Shown here: piece after piece, positions 1-49,259 of the stretch
Layout: each line of letters begins with the position of its first letter
Numbering within the stretch: position 1 is the first letter of the stretch
Source of the DNA: Piscicola geometra
Taxonomy: Eukaryota > Annelida > Clitellata > Hirudinida > Piscicolidae
Reading direction: 5' to 3'
NCBI GenBank assembly: GCA_943735955.1
Contig: OX030967.1
Location: forward strand, 933,767-997,766
Length of the DNA stretch: 64,000 nt
The notes under the pieces: generated by a model
Told to the model about the DNA's origin: nothing
Database searches by the model: none
What the model saw: the letters and a program-made list of their open reading frames with translations, nothing else
Made by a program: the position numbers and the translations under genes

Positions 1-640
1 TTATTTCGCACTTCACTTTTAGCTTCAACTAATCCCGTGCAAGCCTCTAGTCTACAGTCAATTGAGACTAATTAGAAGAAAGTCTACATCTATTCAAATT
101 TGAGATTTAGCTATAAATAGAACATACTTGTGTAAAAGCTAATAAATACTGTTTTTAAAAAAAAAAAAAAAAAATTATTGGTTTGTATGAATTTTCAATA
201 ATCTATATAGAATATACTTTGTATAGTCTATTATATTGTATATAGTCTATTTAGCTTTATCATCCCCCGAGATGGACGAATGCCAGACAGATTTATCAAT
301 ATCTACAATCTCTTCCTACGTTTAATCTTAGGCAACTATTCATGTTTCATCTTAGACAACTATGACCATGGTACACATCCATGGCTACAACAGGCTAATC
401 ACTAAATTATTAATTATACTACTTGCACATAATGAAACTGTAGTGCATCATCTAATTAATAATAATAAACTAAAAATTATACTTCTTTGGATGTGAGGAA
501 AAAACAGCAAAACGTTCTCCCAACTTTTTAAATATTCTTTTGAAAATCAGTTGTTAAAGTATTATAATTGAATGAGGCAAATTTCAGAAACGAAACCAAC
601 ATACAAATGTTCTTAGAAGACGGATGCATAAATATAATGA
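1..640. other. AT-rich DNA with no recognisable gene
   Basis: This stretch contains short A/T runs and no open frame resembling a known protein on either strand. The missing C-terminal exons of PRKAR1 were not found here, so they should lie further left. Confidence 0.5.
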
Positions 641-890
641 AATAAAATACAACGACGAGTGTTATTAACATGGCGTAAACCCGGTCGGGCTTCAAGACCA
701 CTTGGTTATGGAAAATTGGATCATAATATTAAAAATGATAGATGAATAAATGGTAAGTATAGGTAAAGTAAATTATTGAAATTTAATAATATAATAATTT
801 CTATAAATATATATATTTTTTTTAATGGACAAAAGAATTTTTTTAAAGATTGAAACTGAATTAATAATAACAATAAATTAGGGATAAAAG
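641..890 (-). mobile_element. LINE 3' end fragment (family a)
   Basis: Read on the minus strand this matches the 3' untranslated end of the LINE at 29.3-31.4 kb: the shared block contains GTGGTCTTGAAGCCCG, then GGGTTTACGCCA, then the ACTCGTCGTTGTAT tail. It is a 5'-truncated insertion with no coding sequence. The homology extends to about 890, where the two copies share a TTTTGTCCAT-type segment. Confidence 0.7.
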
Positions 891-1019
891 TATTATCTAT
901 ATTATATTATTATTATGATTTATTTTACAATTATATTTTTACAAAAATTTGATTATTAATGGAAAGTTAATATAAATTTTGTTTACATTGAATTTAATTT
1001 TTGGTTTTAATTACTTTGT

Positions 1020-1165
1020 GATTACTGTGATTAATATATTAATAAGTTTCTCTGTAATTTTTTGTTTGGGTGGCCCAATAAGTGTATACTTCGAGTCTGC
1101 TAAAAATTAACCATTTTAATTTGCTGAATAAAATCTTGTTTGAATTGAATTGAATTGAATATATA
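1020..1165 (+). mobile_element. possible LINE tail with (GAATT)n end
   Basis: The segment ends with AATAAAATCTTGTTTGAATT followed by tandem GAATT units, a form typical of non-LTR retrotransposon 3' ends. No coding sequence is attached, so the assignment rests on the tail alone. Confidence 0.3.
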
Positions 1166-1395
1166 TATATTATTATTATTATTAATAAATAAAAATATAT
1201 AATAAAAAAATTTATATCGCATAACTGTAAGTAAGCTCGTTCCATCTTAGGAACCGGATCATGTTGAGCAACCTCCCCATATATATTTGTTGTAAGGTGG
1301 GTAGTGGAAAAAAGTTGGTTTGCGTGTAACTTTGTGAATTGACGAGAAAATTGGCTAAAACAGTTCATCCCCATCACCATCATCATCATCATCAC

Positions 1396-38000
<36,605 letters not shown>

Positions 38001-38764
38001 TTTTTATAAATAATTTGAAATATTATATTTTCCTGCACAAAATTCAGCTTAGCAAACTTTTTTTGCGAAAATTAGATTTTCTCTAGATTTTGTGGAAACC
38101 TCTTCTTTCAACGATTTAAAGAAGATTGCCACTTTATTTCAAATAAATATTATTCTTATATCAAATAAAAAATATATTTCAAAAAGTCGTCAGACGAGTA
38201 GGAAGTTTTATTCGAAATGTTTTTACGGGCTATACAGATAGTACATGATTTCTGCAGCTTAGCTATCAACAACTAAATTTAAGAAAAGTTATTGGAAAAA
38301 TAATTATCTAATAAAATCTTGATATTATTATTATTATTTATATTTTAGAATGAACAATTTAAATTAACGACGTAACCTTATTATATTAGTAACTATTTAT
38401 TCAAGTGACTGTTCAAGGTCATTATTGCCCTGGTATCATAGGGGGCGCCACGAGCAAAATATTGGGTGGCCAACATGGCAAATCGCTAATACAAAATTGG
38501 TTAATTAATTGCTTTGCCTTTAATGGGACCTAGAGCCTGTTTTCATTTTTCCTCTATACCCTTCCCTTTTCAGTTTTCCAATGTTCAACTCAATGGGCCA
38601 CATTTTAGTGAGTAAATTTTAATTAAAATTGTTCAAAAGGATAATCGAAATTGCGTTTCGCGTGTGGTTTAATGATTTATATTATATAAAATTGAAAATA
38701 TTAAAAATTTACTCAAAATTATAGTCAAAAGTCAAAAATATAATACTAAAAATATTAGAATTTA

Positions 38765-38830
38765 TATTCAATCAAATCAATCAATAAAATAAATTTCCAC
38801 AGCGCTCTTTCATCAAATATTACATAAAAT
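38765..38830 (-). mobile_element. LINE family b 3' end
   Basis: On the minus strand GAAAGAGCGCTGTGGAAATT is followed by a TTGATTGATTTGATT tail, the end of LINE-b. Confidence 0.65.
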
Positions 38831-38852
38831 TTGAAATAGGCACTCTCAAACA

Positions 38853-39539
38853 TTAAATTAAAAAATCAGAAACACGAAAAATGTCCATAGAGTTTTTATG
38901 TAAGTCATTTAGACTGTCAAACTCATTTGCAACTGATACAATGTTAATACTGTCCATCAAGTCAAGGTGCACATTTGACATCATGGTTGAATTCAGTCTT
39001 TCCTGTCGCATTGTCGATCGTAAATACGTTTTTAGTCGTCGCTTCTTCCAGCAGGTTTTCGTCTATCTGCGGGCCCACCGTAGCTGATCGAAGCAACTGT
39101 TCTATCGTGCTGGCTGGTTTTAAAGATTGGTCGTCAAGACGCCAGCTGATCGTGTTATATAGCGAATCTACAGCCTCGTGATAGTGAGAACGCTGGAATG
39201 CTTTTATATCATCAAACTGAAACTGTTCACCGTCACCTGTGCATAAAATACATTGTAAAGATTTAGTTAGAGAGAGAGAGATGTTAAATAAAAATGTATC
39301 AGAAACCAAAGTTAAAATGATATACGTACAGAAAAAAAACCAAAGTAAAAATAAAAACAGTACACACCATCTACAATGCTGGCAAGAACACGTCGTCGAC
39401 GAGGCAATTTCATGTCTTCCAGATCCATCCTCTTTGCTTCATTCACAGCGGCATCGAACATTATTTCGAACTGATTCCTTAACACTGTGAGTTCGCACAG
39501 CACGTGACGTTTACGACGCATCCCTTCTGAGATCGTCAT
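38853..39539 (-). pseudogene. hAT (DUF4371-like) transposase fragment with an intron
   Basis: Exon 39539-39368 contains FEIMFDAAVNEAKRMDLEDM-KLPRRRR. A 131-bp GT-AG intron (39367-39237) joins in frame to GDGEQFQFDDIKAFQRSHYH, then EAVDSLYNTISWRL and PASTIEQLL. This order (basic LPRRR motif, YY..VD..I.EL.RR, ..SIEQLL) is that of the linker between catalytic core and dimerisation domain in ZMYM/DUF4371 hAT proteins. A frameshift near 38970 precedes NVHLDLMDSINIVSVANEFD and a stop at 38853. The catalytic half is not found upstream. It lies 0.85 kb from the PRKAR1 start codon on the same strand. Confidence 0.55.
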
Positions 39540-39715
39540 AGTAGGACTCTGAATGCCGTAGCAAACGAGTCAGTTAATGCAAACAGACGATGAGCAACTG
39601 AACATTTAAAGTATGTTTCCGCTAAATGCAAGGTATTGGCTGCATTCAGAGGCGCAACCAGCAAAAAATGCTGGAGGGGGCTCAACTTTAGTATAAAAAA
39701 ATTAATTGTTCAACT

Positions 39716-40694
39716 CATTTACCGCCGTTGTTGCGTTTTTGCAACATCAATTTTTTTATTTTCTTGCTGTTTTAATACAGAGTTTTTTTTCCATATTTTG
39801 TACAATAAATTTTAAATTTATAGGTTAAATTTCGATTTTTTTATTATTTTATTTATAAACTTTTATTTCCTATTCATATTTAAAATTTATCAAAACAATC
39901 TTTTCTCGCTTAGATAATTGTTCAATTTTTTTCCGATTTTAGTATTTGTATGTAAATTTCAGGGTGAATACTTAAATAATTTTTTTATTCTAAATAACTT
40001 GTGAAACGTTTTCAATGCATTTGAAAAACAAATGGTGCGTTTTCGCAACTTTGACGTAAGAGAGTATCACATGATTTTTAATAAGCCTAGTCATTCATTA
40101 CAATAGTTATTATGCAAATTTTAATGATAATGTATTATGAAATTTATACAATTAAAATTAAAAGTTGAATTTTTGTAAATGAATGTTAATTTTTATATTT
40201 TAAAAAAAATTCAAAACCGCAAATGCTTCACACTTGAAGCTTTTAATGAAAAAAATATAATTTTTCAACCTTTCATAGATTAATTATAAAATTTAAAAAA
40301 AGATAACATTCGTCGTCAGTGTCGTCTTTGAAATAGCACGACAGTATATGAGTGCTGTTGTAATTCGTGTTGAATAATTTGCTTTGTTGTAATTGAAATA
40401 ATAATAATTACTCATATAACTAATAAAATAATTAGAAGTCATAATTTTATCGAACTATTTGCAATTGAAATTTATTTCTGTTTTAATAAATGTGGTATGA
40501 ATCAATTTATTCATGATTTTTTACTGCACAGAAGTATGTCACACTCATGTTGCGTTTTCGCAACATTTTGCCCTATTAAAACTTATGAAATAATTGTTTT
40601 CAATTTTGCTTGAGTTATTATTATAACCATAAAATGCAAGGCTAAAGGTAAAATTCATGTTAACTTTTTTTTTCGGGTAGCGGCGGTAAATGGG
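39716..40694. mobile_element. element with CATTTACCGCCG inverted ends
   Basis: CTCATTTACCGCCGTTGTTG at the left and CGGCGGTAAATGGGC at the right form a 14-bp near-perfect inverted repeat. The interior contains GTTGCGTTTT(C/T)GCAAC motifs three times. Flanks TCAA and CTAA could be decayed TTAA, which would suit a piggyBac-type element. No coding sequence. Confidence 0.5.
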
Positions 40695-41117
40695 CTAAAT
40701 AAAAACTACAAATTAAAATTGATAAAAATATTTTGATAGTTTATTAATGATACAAAAACTGCAAACTAAGTTGCATAGTATTCTTAGAGGTACGTCATCA
40801 TTTTTTAAACTAAGGTAAAGAGTAAAAAAATAAGTTTGATATGAGATCCCAAACAGTCTATAATTTTTTTAATTATATAGTTTAAACTAAATTTAGATGC
40901 GTTCTCAGTTACAAAATAATTTTTCGATCAGTTTGTGAAAATCTTTTCACCATTTCATTTACTGGAAGTGCAGTAGCTGTTTTGGTAGCAGATATTCTCA
41001 AACAAGCTTTGCAAACGACGAGCAGATACAGTCGTCCTAAGATAAATTTTAATAAGCCGAAGTTTAGAAAATGCTACTTCTTCATCTTATGAAGTAACTG
41101 ACAGAGTCAGAGCAACA

Positions 41118-41300
41118 TCGAGCAAATAGTTAGCAACCGCCACGACATTTAAAAAAAAAATTAATTTAAAAGATAAAATATTCCTATGATAGATTTTGAA
41201 GTGCAGAGTTCAAATCAGTTCACATTTTCCAAATATCTCAAATGGTTCAAAAGTTATTCAATTTTTAAACTCCCGAAAAGTGAGCGTTTTGGCGAATTAT
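41118..41300. mobile_element. end fragment of the GCAACC palindrome family
   Basis: TAGTTAGCAACCGCCACGAC and CAAATGGTTCAAAAGTTATT match the arms at 33578 and 34972. Only one end is seen; the rest to 41930 is AT-rich with (AATAAAAAGCGA)-like repeats and no gene. Confidence 0.55.
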
Positions 41301-41940
41301 TTTCAACGCTTAAGCCAAAAAATACAGAAGAGTTTGACGGGACGACGTCGGGACGTTATTCAATTATAACTTTTTTGATGAGTGTCATTTAATGTTGAAA
41401 CTTGACAGGATCATGTATAAAAAAAAGTAGTATTTAAAAAAAATTAAATTCATAATAAAATAACAGATTTTAAACCGTTTATTATCTACCAAAATAAATA
41501 AATCTTTAAAAGCACATAAATTGGAATAAAAAACGAAATTCTACTTATTTAAATAAAATAAAAAAATTGCATTAACAATAAAAAGCGAAAATGAATAATA
41601 CTAAAAGAATGATAATTATTTCAATAAAACAACGAAATTTGTATAAACAATAAAAAGTGAGAATGACAAAATTTAATGAATGATAATTATTTAAATAAAA
41701 CTAAATTGTATTAACAATAAAAAGCGAGAGTGAATAATTCTTCATTGTTGGATTGAACAGTTAATGGTATTGTTTTCCAAATAAAAATGTGTTCAAAGAC
41801 ACTTTTGGCACATTTATTCTTTCAGATGGAGGTAGAAATTCTAAATTCATGAATGATCCTAGTTTTCTCCTTTTTGTTTAGATTTATTCTCTTTTTAGCA
41901 ACAATACACACCTTTGAGTATAAAACCAGTGAGTTTGCAT

Positions 41941-43435
41941 TAGAGGTCGGACATGGACGATTTTTCTTTCCCGGTCCCGTCCCGTTCCCGAAATTTGTTT
42001 TCCCGATGGGACATCAGAATTTTGATTCCTGTCCCGTCCCGTTCCCGCAACTCGATTCACGGTCCCGACCCGTTCCCGAAACTTTTTTGTTTTTTTATTC
42101 ATTTTCGCTGCCGTTTTCACTGGTCCCAAACTTGCTAGCTCTAACATTTCTTACAATTTTTTATTTGAAAGTCAGAGAATATTTCTTTTAATAAAATAAA
42201 AAAACACGATTAAAATTTCAAATATTTATTGAAATGAAGGTATTGAAGTTAGTCATTGTTTTTGAGTAATTCAATCAAGTCTTTATTGCTTTTTACACGG
42301 GTTAAACCGTTAAGAGTTTCAGCTTTCAAATGAGAGGATTTTGGGTCTGAAGTTAAACGACCACATATTGAAAAATTCCGTTAACAGGGAATATAACTTG
42401 CAGATATACTAAACAAAATTTTGGCTACTTCTTGTTGTATTTTAAAATTGCTCATTTTACTCCAATAAAATAAAACATCTTTATAATCTTCGATTTTTTT
42501 GGGACGTAATTGTGAATATTTGTACAATTCATCCTCTTCTGAATTTTTTTCTTCGTTCACTATTATTAATTCTTCGATAATGATAGAAATATGTATTTTG
42601 ACAACATTCTTATTCTCCACAACTTCAAATATAAAATCATTCGTATAATTTGTTAGTATAATAATTTTATTATAATTTTTACGTTATAAAAACAAACATA
42701 ATAGGTCGAAATAACCATTATTTGTTTTTTTCTCAACGGCACTGCAGCTTGGTCTGGCTGTACAAAATAGAATTAAATTTTCTCTAATGAAAGTCTTGGT
42801 ATTTATTTCTTTTCTATCCCAAACTTTTTTCTATTATTCTTTCATACTGGGGATGCAACAGACATGCTGTCATATGAATGAGATCAATGGCATCTTTTCT
42901 TTTGTGGAAATGATCAACTGAACAATCATTTGGAAATTAATCATTCAAATTTAAAGTATTAATTTATAAAATTAAAATAATATAACTGACCATTTTGATT
43001 TCATCTGAAAAGTTTTCATCATCACCCATTTGTTCTAATCTCCCTAATCTTTGGACTCACCATAACAACTTCAAATGTAGTGTTGGAGATTTCGACATTG
43101 GCAATGGTGGCTTCGTTACACATTTCTCTTGCATTTATTACATATTTTAAGTACGGAGTATCAATGAAATAAAGATTTCCATACTTAGAAGTTTGCTGAA
43201 AAATCATTGTTGAAAAATCCAATCCCAATAACTGTCATTCCCGTTTTTCCCGTTCCCGATTTAAAAGTTGATTCCCGTTCCCGTCTTTTCCCGTTCCCGA
43301 TTTGAAAGTTGATTCCCGTTCCCGTTCCCGTCCCGAAAACCTATTCCCGGTTCCCGACTTTTCCCGTCCCGAAATTAATTTTTATTCTCGTTCCCGCGGG
43401 TACCCGGTCAGATCGGGTACCCGGTCCGACCTCTA
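41941..43435 (-). mobile_element. degenerate hAT element with TCCCGTTCCCG ends
   Basis: The ends are TAGAGGTCGGACATGG and, inverted, TAGAGGTCGGACCGGG; the 8-bp flanks GTTTGCAT (41933-41940 and 43436-43443) are identical. Subterminal TCCCGTTCCCG repeats are dense at both ends. The minus strand keeps MTACLLHPQYERIIEK and, at 42440-42260, MSNFKIQQEVAKILFSISAS, then a TAA replacing the expected Glu, then RNFSICGRLTSDPKSSHLKA: a ZBED-type dimerisation domain. The catalytic core is too decayed to read. Confidence 0.85.
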
Positions 43436-43739
43436 GTTTGCATTATTGAAGTTGTCATTAAGGCATCCCAAAACTTCAGCTAAAGTTTAGGTAGCCTACT
43501 GTCTTAGTTTAGACAACTATATTTTAAAGTTTAAAAAAATATCATTTGTAAAGTTGTTACGCTCAAATGGCTTAATTTATTATTTTGGACTCACAGCTAT
43601 TAATATCATAAGAACCAATCAAATGAATGTAAATAAATAAAACTTAAAAAAATAATCCAACCAAGAATAACTATGAATTTTTAAATAATATAGAAATTCA
43701 GCATTTAAACGGCAATAACTATTCAACAGACGATAGAAG

Positions 43740-44640
43740 GAAAATGTAGTGGGATGGGGATTTTAGTGAAGAAGGAATTGAAAGGAAAGGTAGTGAACAA
43801 ATACCAAGAAGAAGATTTTCTGGTGTCGAGGATGAACGGAGAAACAGGTCTAGTGGTGTGTGTGGTGTATCAGAGATGCGAGGGAGGGGATAAAGTTTCA
43901 AATGAAAGAAGAATTTCATGCATAGCTATGTTGGCAAGGGAAGCAAAAAAACAGGAGATAGACTGGTGGTAGGAGGGTATTTCAATAGACATCTTGTGGA
44001 ATTGGATGGGTAGTTAACACAAACGGTTTGATGGTTAAGAAAATGATCGAAGAAGAAGGGCTGAGCATCTTGAATTGTGAGTGGCCAGAGATGAACATTC
44101 CCACTCAGAAATGTGGCAAGAAAGAGTTTGGGTTAGACTTGGTACTAACTAACGATAAAGGAAAGGAAGAAGGGGTAGAAGGGTGGGTTGTTGAGTTTGG
44201 GGATGTAGTGGAAAGTGATCACTGTATGATGGCAATAAAGATGAAGTGGCACAAGAATAAAGATCAAAGAAAAAGAAAGAAGAAAAAGATCATTAAAGAG
44301 GAGAGTTTATAACTCTGGGGTGGAGAGGTTGAAACAGAAATAAATAAAAACAAAGGGGAGAATATAGAAGAGTTGATTAGAAGAGTAGCAAAAAGATTCG
44401 AAGTGGAGAAACCATGACACCATCACATAGATTGGTGGGACGTGGAAGTGGAAGAAGCCGTAAAGAAAAGGAAAGAATGGAGTAGGAGCATAGGCGAAGA
44501 GAAAAGCAACTTGGAAGAGGGGCAGCAAAGACGAAAGAAGCTTGGGAGCAATACCTCTTTCGAAAACAGATAGCGAGTGAATTGGTTTCGAAGAAAATGG
44601 CAGAGTGGAATAGAATAAGAATGACACAGAAGAAGAAGTG
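43740..44640 (+). pseudogene. LINE endonuclease relic
   Basis: Frames contain NGETGLVVCVVYQRCEG, then VGGYFNRHLVELDG (family motif GDFNAH, here DFNA changed to YFNR) and GLSILNCEWPEMN, DLVLTNDKGKEE and ESDHCMMAI, the order of an apurinic-type endonuclease domain (GDFN..., D.VL.N, SDH). Later frames show WWDVEVEEAVKKRKEW, the linker to the reverse transcriptase. Several stops; the reverse transcriptase of this element is absent. Confidence 0.75.
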
Positions 44641-44830
44641 CTAGGGCTTCAGATTGAGCACTAGTGCAAAGCTTGCAAGCACCCACTGGCTACCTACTTC
44701 ACCAGGAAAATGAGCTCTGCAGATGAAGGACAGACTGTCTTCAGAATGACTCTTCTACACATGACTCAAACTCAAAAATTTAGAAGGACAAGAATCCTAA
44801 AATTTTGATTTTTTCAATTTATTTATTAAA
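44637..44830 (+). repeat. dispersed repeat shared with 6462-6665
   Basis: It is the inverse of the copy in PRKAR1 intron 6 (GCTTGCAAGCACCCACTGGC shared). It directly follows the LINE endonuclease relic. Confidence 0.85.
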
Positions 44831-44891
44831 TTGATGTAGATTATAAGAATATTCACTAACTTCAAATCAGTTATTTGTCTCGCAATTTACT

Positions 44892-46602
44892 TTGAAGTTG
44901 TGGATCCGAAGACAGACTATTCAACAAAATCATAGACGGTTAAAAGCTGCGGCCATGATGGATGCTGCTAACCAATTTAATTATGTCAGTTTTTCTACAA
45001 TTTCTCTACCTGACCTGTCCTTAATTATTAGTTCCATGTCTACATCTACCTGTTCTCTTGACATAATTCCAATTTATTTGATTAAAGAATTGTCTGATAT
45101 TTTTTACCCTATAATTCTTTTCATTGTTAATCTGTCTCTCTCTACATCTAAATTTCAGACTTTATATGAAGCTTCTGTTATCAAACCTACTTTAAAAAAT
45201 AATTCATTAGACCCTACTCAAATTTCTAACTATAGACCTATTTCTAATCTATCATTCATATCTAAAATTATAGAAAAAGTACTTTATCAACAAATCTACT
45301 CATATTTAAATGTTAACTCCCTTATCCCTTATTTACAATCTGGTTTTCGTTTAGGTCATAACTGTGAATCGTCCCTCTTAAAACTCTATAATGACCTTAT
45401 TCACGCCTTTGATAATAAAAAATGTTCTGTTCTTGTTTGCTTAGATTATTTGGCTGCTTTTGATACTGTTGACCACTCATTAATACTACTATTACTAAAA
45501 AATAAGTTCAATATTAAGGATTCCTCGTTTTTATGGATTAAGTCATATTTATCTAATAGATCTGTTTATGTTTCTTTAAATCACTGTACCTCTACCCCAT
45601 CTACTTACTCATATGGTGTTCCTCAAGGTTCTATTCTTGGTCCTTTGTTCTTTATTCTATACGTCTCTGAATTATCTTCTATAATTTTCTCTCATTCTCT
45701 CAACTCTCTATCCAATGCTGACGATTCGCAGTCATATGTCAGCTTCGATACATCATCATATAATACTGTTATGTCGTCTATATCTTCATGTATATTATCT
45801 ATTGAAAACTGGTCTAGCACAATGTCTTTAAAATTGAATCCACTAAAGTTTAAACTTATATTTTTTAATAAAAATGGTAAACTAATTAATGGCCCACGTA
45901 ATTTCTCCACTCATACTATTGTTACATCTAATCATATTCGTAGCTTAGGATTTGTTTTCGACTCAAAATTAACCTTATCAAACCAAATTCTATCAGTCAC
46001 TAAATCTTGCTATTTTCATCTCAGACGTATCAGACAATTATTACCTTACTTAGATGACCCTTCTTTAAAGATGTTAGTTTCTGCACTTGTTTTATCTCGA
46101 ATTGACTATTGTAACTCACTCTATTATAATTTACCTGAATCTACTCTAAAACCATTAAATAAAGTATTCAATTATGCAGCTAGAGTCGTTAGCCGTACTC
46201 CTATTTATCACCACGTTACACCCTCTCTCATCTTATTACATTGGCTTCCCATCAAATTTAGGATTATATTTTTTTTAAAAATTATGTTTAAATTAAAAAA
46301 CTCACCAGTATTCCCAATATACCTCAAATCATTAATAACTCACCCTCATAGAAGTAATTTAAGATCATCCACTCAAAATCATTATTTCATCCCTTCCATT
46401 AATAACTCTTATGCTAAACGTTCTTTCCATTATGCAGGTCCATATATTTGGAACTCATTACCTCCTTATTTAACTACTTCTAAATCATTATTTACTTTTC
46501 GTAAGGATCTGAAGACATATCTGTTTAACAAATTTATTTACGAGCGCTCTTGAATTTGAAGAAAGAGCGCTATAGAAATCTGCTTGATTGATTGATTGAT
46601 AA
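44892..46602 (+). mobile_element. LINE family b with uninterrupted reverse transcriptase frame
   Basis: A 553-codon frame (alternative first codon TTG; true start unknown because the element is 5'-truncated and lacks its endonuclease) contains SNYRPISNLSFISKIIEKVL, LQSGFRLGHNCESSLL, VCLDYLAAFDTVDHSL (first catalytic Asp) and YGVPQGSILGPLFFILYVSE. The metal-binding box is SNADDSQ instead of YADD. The C-terminal part has RIDYCNSLYYNLPE, ARVVSRTPIYHHV, LHWLPIKFRI and FRKDLKTYLFNKF. The 3' end has ACGAGCGCTCTTGAATTTGA, GAGCGCTATAGAAAT and (TTGA)n. The absence of stops suggests a fairly recent insertion. Confidence 0.9.
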
Positions 46603-47069
46603 ATTAAATTGTTCTTAATATTTCCGTTCAATTAATCGCTTTTCTTAATGAAAGTAATCAATATATAAAATTCAATTTTAAATAGGAATTTTTTTCAATG
46701 CGTTTATAATGATTTGTTTTACAAATAGTTTTATATGTTTTTCTTTAATTATGCGCCTAAAAAATTTCCAAAACAAATGTCAATCAAAAAAGTGGAAGGA
46801 GTTTAACGATCATGAATTATATAGACCGGCTAGAAAGAAATTTTAAAATTATATAAGAGCTGTGTTTCAAGCAAGAGGTTATTTTCCGTGAAAATTTCAC
46901 AAAAATTAACATAAAAGGCTAATTTGAAAATTAAACTGAAGAAAACTTGAGATTTTTTTATTTTCCGTGAAAACGAAACAATTTCTCTTTTTGTATCAAT
47001 CATGATAGTTTCCCATCAAAATTGTTCATTTATTTCAAAACATTTTTAATTTCAACCAAGGCCTTAACC

Positions 47070-47260
47070 TTAACCCTTATTTCTAACCCTAACCCAACCA
47101 CTTTTTAGACTTTAAAAAAAAGTTAAACCAAAACCCAAACCGTAACCCCTAACCCTAAACCTACCCTTATCTTAACCCCTAACTCCAACCCTTAACCAAA
47201 TCTTTAACTCTAGCCCCTTAATCTTACCATTAACCCTAACCTTAACCCGTCGGCGAAACA
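47070..47260. repeat. degenerate telomere-like CCCTAA-rich stretch
   Basis: AACCCTAACC, CCTAACCCTAA and TTAACCCT motifs recur irregularly over about 190 bp (for example GTAACCCCTAACCCTAAACC). It is too diverged to be functional telomere. Confidence 0.7.
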
Positions 47261-47389
47261 AACGCATCCATCGTCATAATAATTTAAAATACTTAGAATA
47301 ATTAATTTATCTAAAAATGTTTATAAAAAATTAGTAATTATATTAATTTAAGCTTCTACTAAATACTTTTTTTCATTAAAAAAAATGGA

Positions 47390-47465
47390 CTCATCAGGAA
47401 TCGAGCTTGGGTGCAATACTAACAGAGCACAACTCTAACCATTATTCCGTAAGAGTTATTTAAAG
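47390..47465 (-). mobile_element. possible tRNA-derived SINE fragment
   Basis: On the minus strand GGAATAATGGTTAGAG resembles an A box and AAGCTCGATTCC a B box, about 30 bp apart, followed by an A/T-rich tail. The acceptor stem does not close. Confidence 0.4.
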
Positions 47466-47509
47466 AGACGTGCTTATAGAAATATAAAACCAAAATTTAA
47501 CATTTAAAC

Positions 47510-48598
47510 TATAGCTGTGCTTTAATCTAAGTTAACTTTCGATTAACGCGTTAATCAATTAACGCCCGCTAAAAATTTTAACGAATTCAAACAAAATCAA
47601 CGCATTTAACAATTTTAATGCGTTTCAATTAATCAAAATTAAACATTTTGCTGTGTTGGCTACATTGTCACAAACGCAAACAAAAAAACGAATGGGAAAA
47701 GTGCATTTCAACAAACAACTTTTCATTCCTTCTAAATTTGCAACAGAACTTCTAGGCGGGGAAAAATACGTAACATGTTCAATAGTGTTTCTTGCAATTT
47801 GTCACTTTACACAAAAAATATGCACTTCAGAAGATGATCCAACTTATTTTATTTGTTTCAAAATAATTATATCTTTTCGAACTGGAGTAGAGAGAAAGTA
47901 ATCAAAATATCCAATGGTTTAGAATTGCCACATAATTAGACCCCGATTTAAAACTTAAAATGTCTTAAAAGGATGAAAGAGAAGCAGCATGGAAAGAGTT
48001 GGAGAAACTATTAGAAGATAAGAAAACTTCCCAAATTCTACAGCCTTCACCAAACAAAAGACTGCAAACATGTAACTTCAGATTCTGAAGATACCTCAAT
48101 GATGACAAAGTCAATAATTCAACGCTATAGAACAAAATCCAAAGTAGGCTTTGAGAGTTGTCCTGTTGTTTGATGGAAACAACACGAAGGGACATATCCG
48201 GCTTTTGCGAAACTGGCAAGAAAGTACTTGTCAACTCCTAAAAGTACAGTTCCATGTGAACGTCTATTCAGCTTGTCAAGACACATAGTTTGTAAGAAAA
48301 AAGCCACTTTAGGTCCAACTAATGTAGAAAAACTTGTTTGCTTGAGTAACTGGCTCAAAAAGGGTGTGTGACAATTGCATTTATTTTCATTTATGGATTT
48401 TTTTCAATTATAGATTATTTTTATAAATAAATTGTGATAAAATTTCTATTACACTTGTGAAAAAAAAATTTAAATTCTATTTTATACTAATGTCAAATAT
48501 GCTAAAAACACTGCGTTAAAATGCGATTAACGCACGATTAAAATTTTTTATCGAACGATTAACGGCTATTAAAATGTTAAATCGTGGAACAGCTATAA
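47510..48598 (+). mobile_element. hAT element (TAGAGCTGTTC family, copy C)
   Basis: The ends are TATAGCTGTGCTTTAATCTA and, inverted, TATAGCTGTTCCACGATTTA. Perfect 8-bp duplications ATTTAAAC flank it (47502-47509 and 48599-48606). The plus strand near 48170-48350 keeps pieces of the dimerisation domain (LARKYLSTPKSTVPCERLFS in frame), with frameshifts. Confidence 0.88.
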
Positions 48599-48957
48599 TT
48601 TAAACTTCAATTGTTTAATCTATTTACCGAATTTATGTTTTTTAGATAACTTTTTGAGCTTTCAGAAATTTTCTAAATCTATTTAATTATTTAAAAAAAA
48701 ATAATTTTAATCATACATTTTTCACGGAAATTATCAAAAAGGCTACTCTTTCTTTTGGTGAAAATTTCACTGCAGAAAACTTGCGATTTTAACAAAAAAT
48801 ATAATTAATGGTGCTTTAATCTTAGTAAAATATCTATTAACGCCCGTTAATATTTTTAATGCGGTTAAATATTTTGACGAATTGAAAAAAATTAACACAG
48901 TTAAAAATGGTAATGCATTAAAATTCATCAAAATTAAACTATTATTGCTGTGTTGGC

Positions 48958-49259
48958 CAGGGGCGGTGATCTTCTGCAAATCTTCGGGGGAGGGGGGTCC
49001 TACCCAGCACGTACGATCCTGGGGGGTCCTGGGAGGTCCTGGGGTCCAGACTTGAAAAAAATATGTTAAACATCTGTTTTGATAAAAAAATTTAAGTAAG
49101 CAATGAATAGTTTTGTTTTAGTCAGCTATAACTATAACTAAAAATATTCACAATAAAAAATTGTGTTTTATATACTTTTTGTCGATTATATTCGCATCAA
49201 AACAAGAGTTTAAAAATGTTTTTATTGGACCCCAGGACCCCCCAGGTTCGCCGCCTATG
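48958..49259. mobile_element. 302-bp hAT MITE with CAGGGGCGG ends
   Basis: It begins CAGGGGCGGTGATCTTCTGC, ends with the inverse of CATAGGCGGCGAACCTGGGG, and is flanked by perfect 8-bp duplications GTGTTGGC (48950-48957 and 49260-49267). GGTCCTGGGG motifs lie near both ends. The host copy reads through when it is removed. Its left end resembles the element start at 58756. Confidence 0.93.

Noticed and set aside
1225..1300. GEVA..NMIRF-like reading on the minus strand that could be PRKAR1 exon 11 (GEIALLMNRPRAATV)
   Set aside because: It matches only four or five residues, needs a frameshift, lacks an acceptor and the upstream residues of domain B. Coincidence is more likely.
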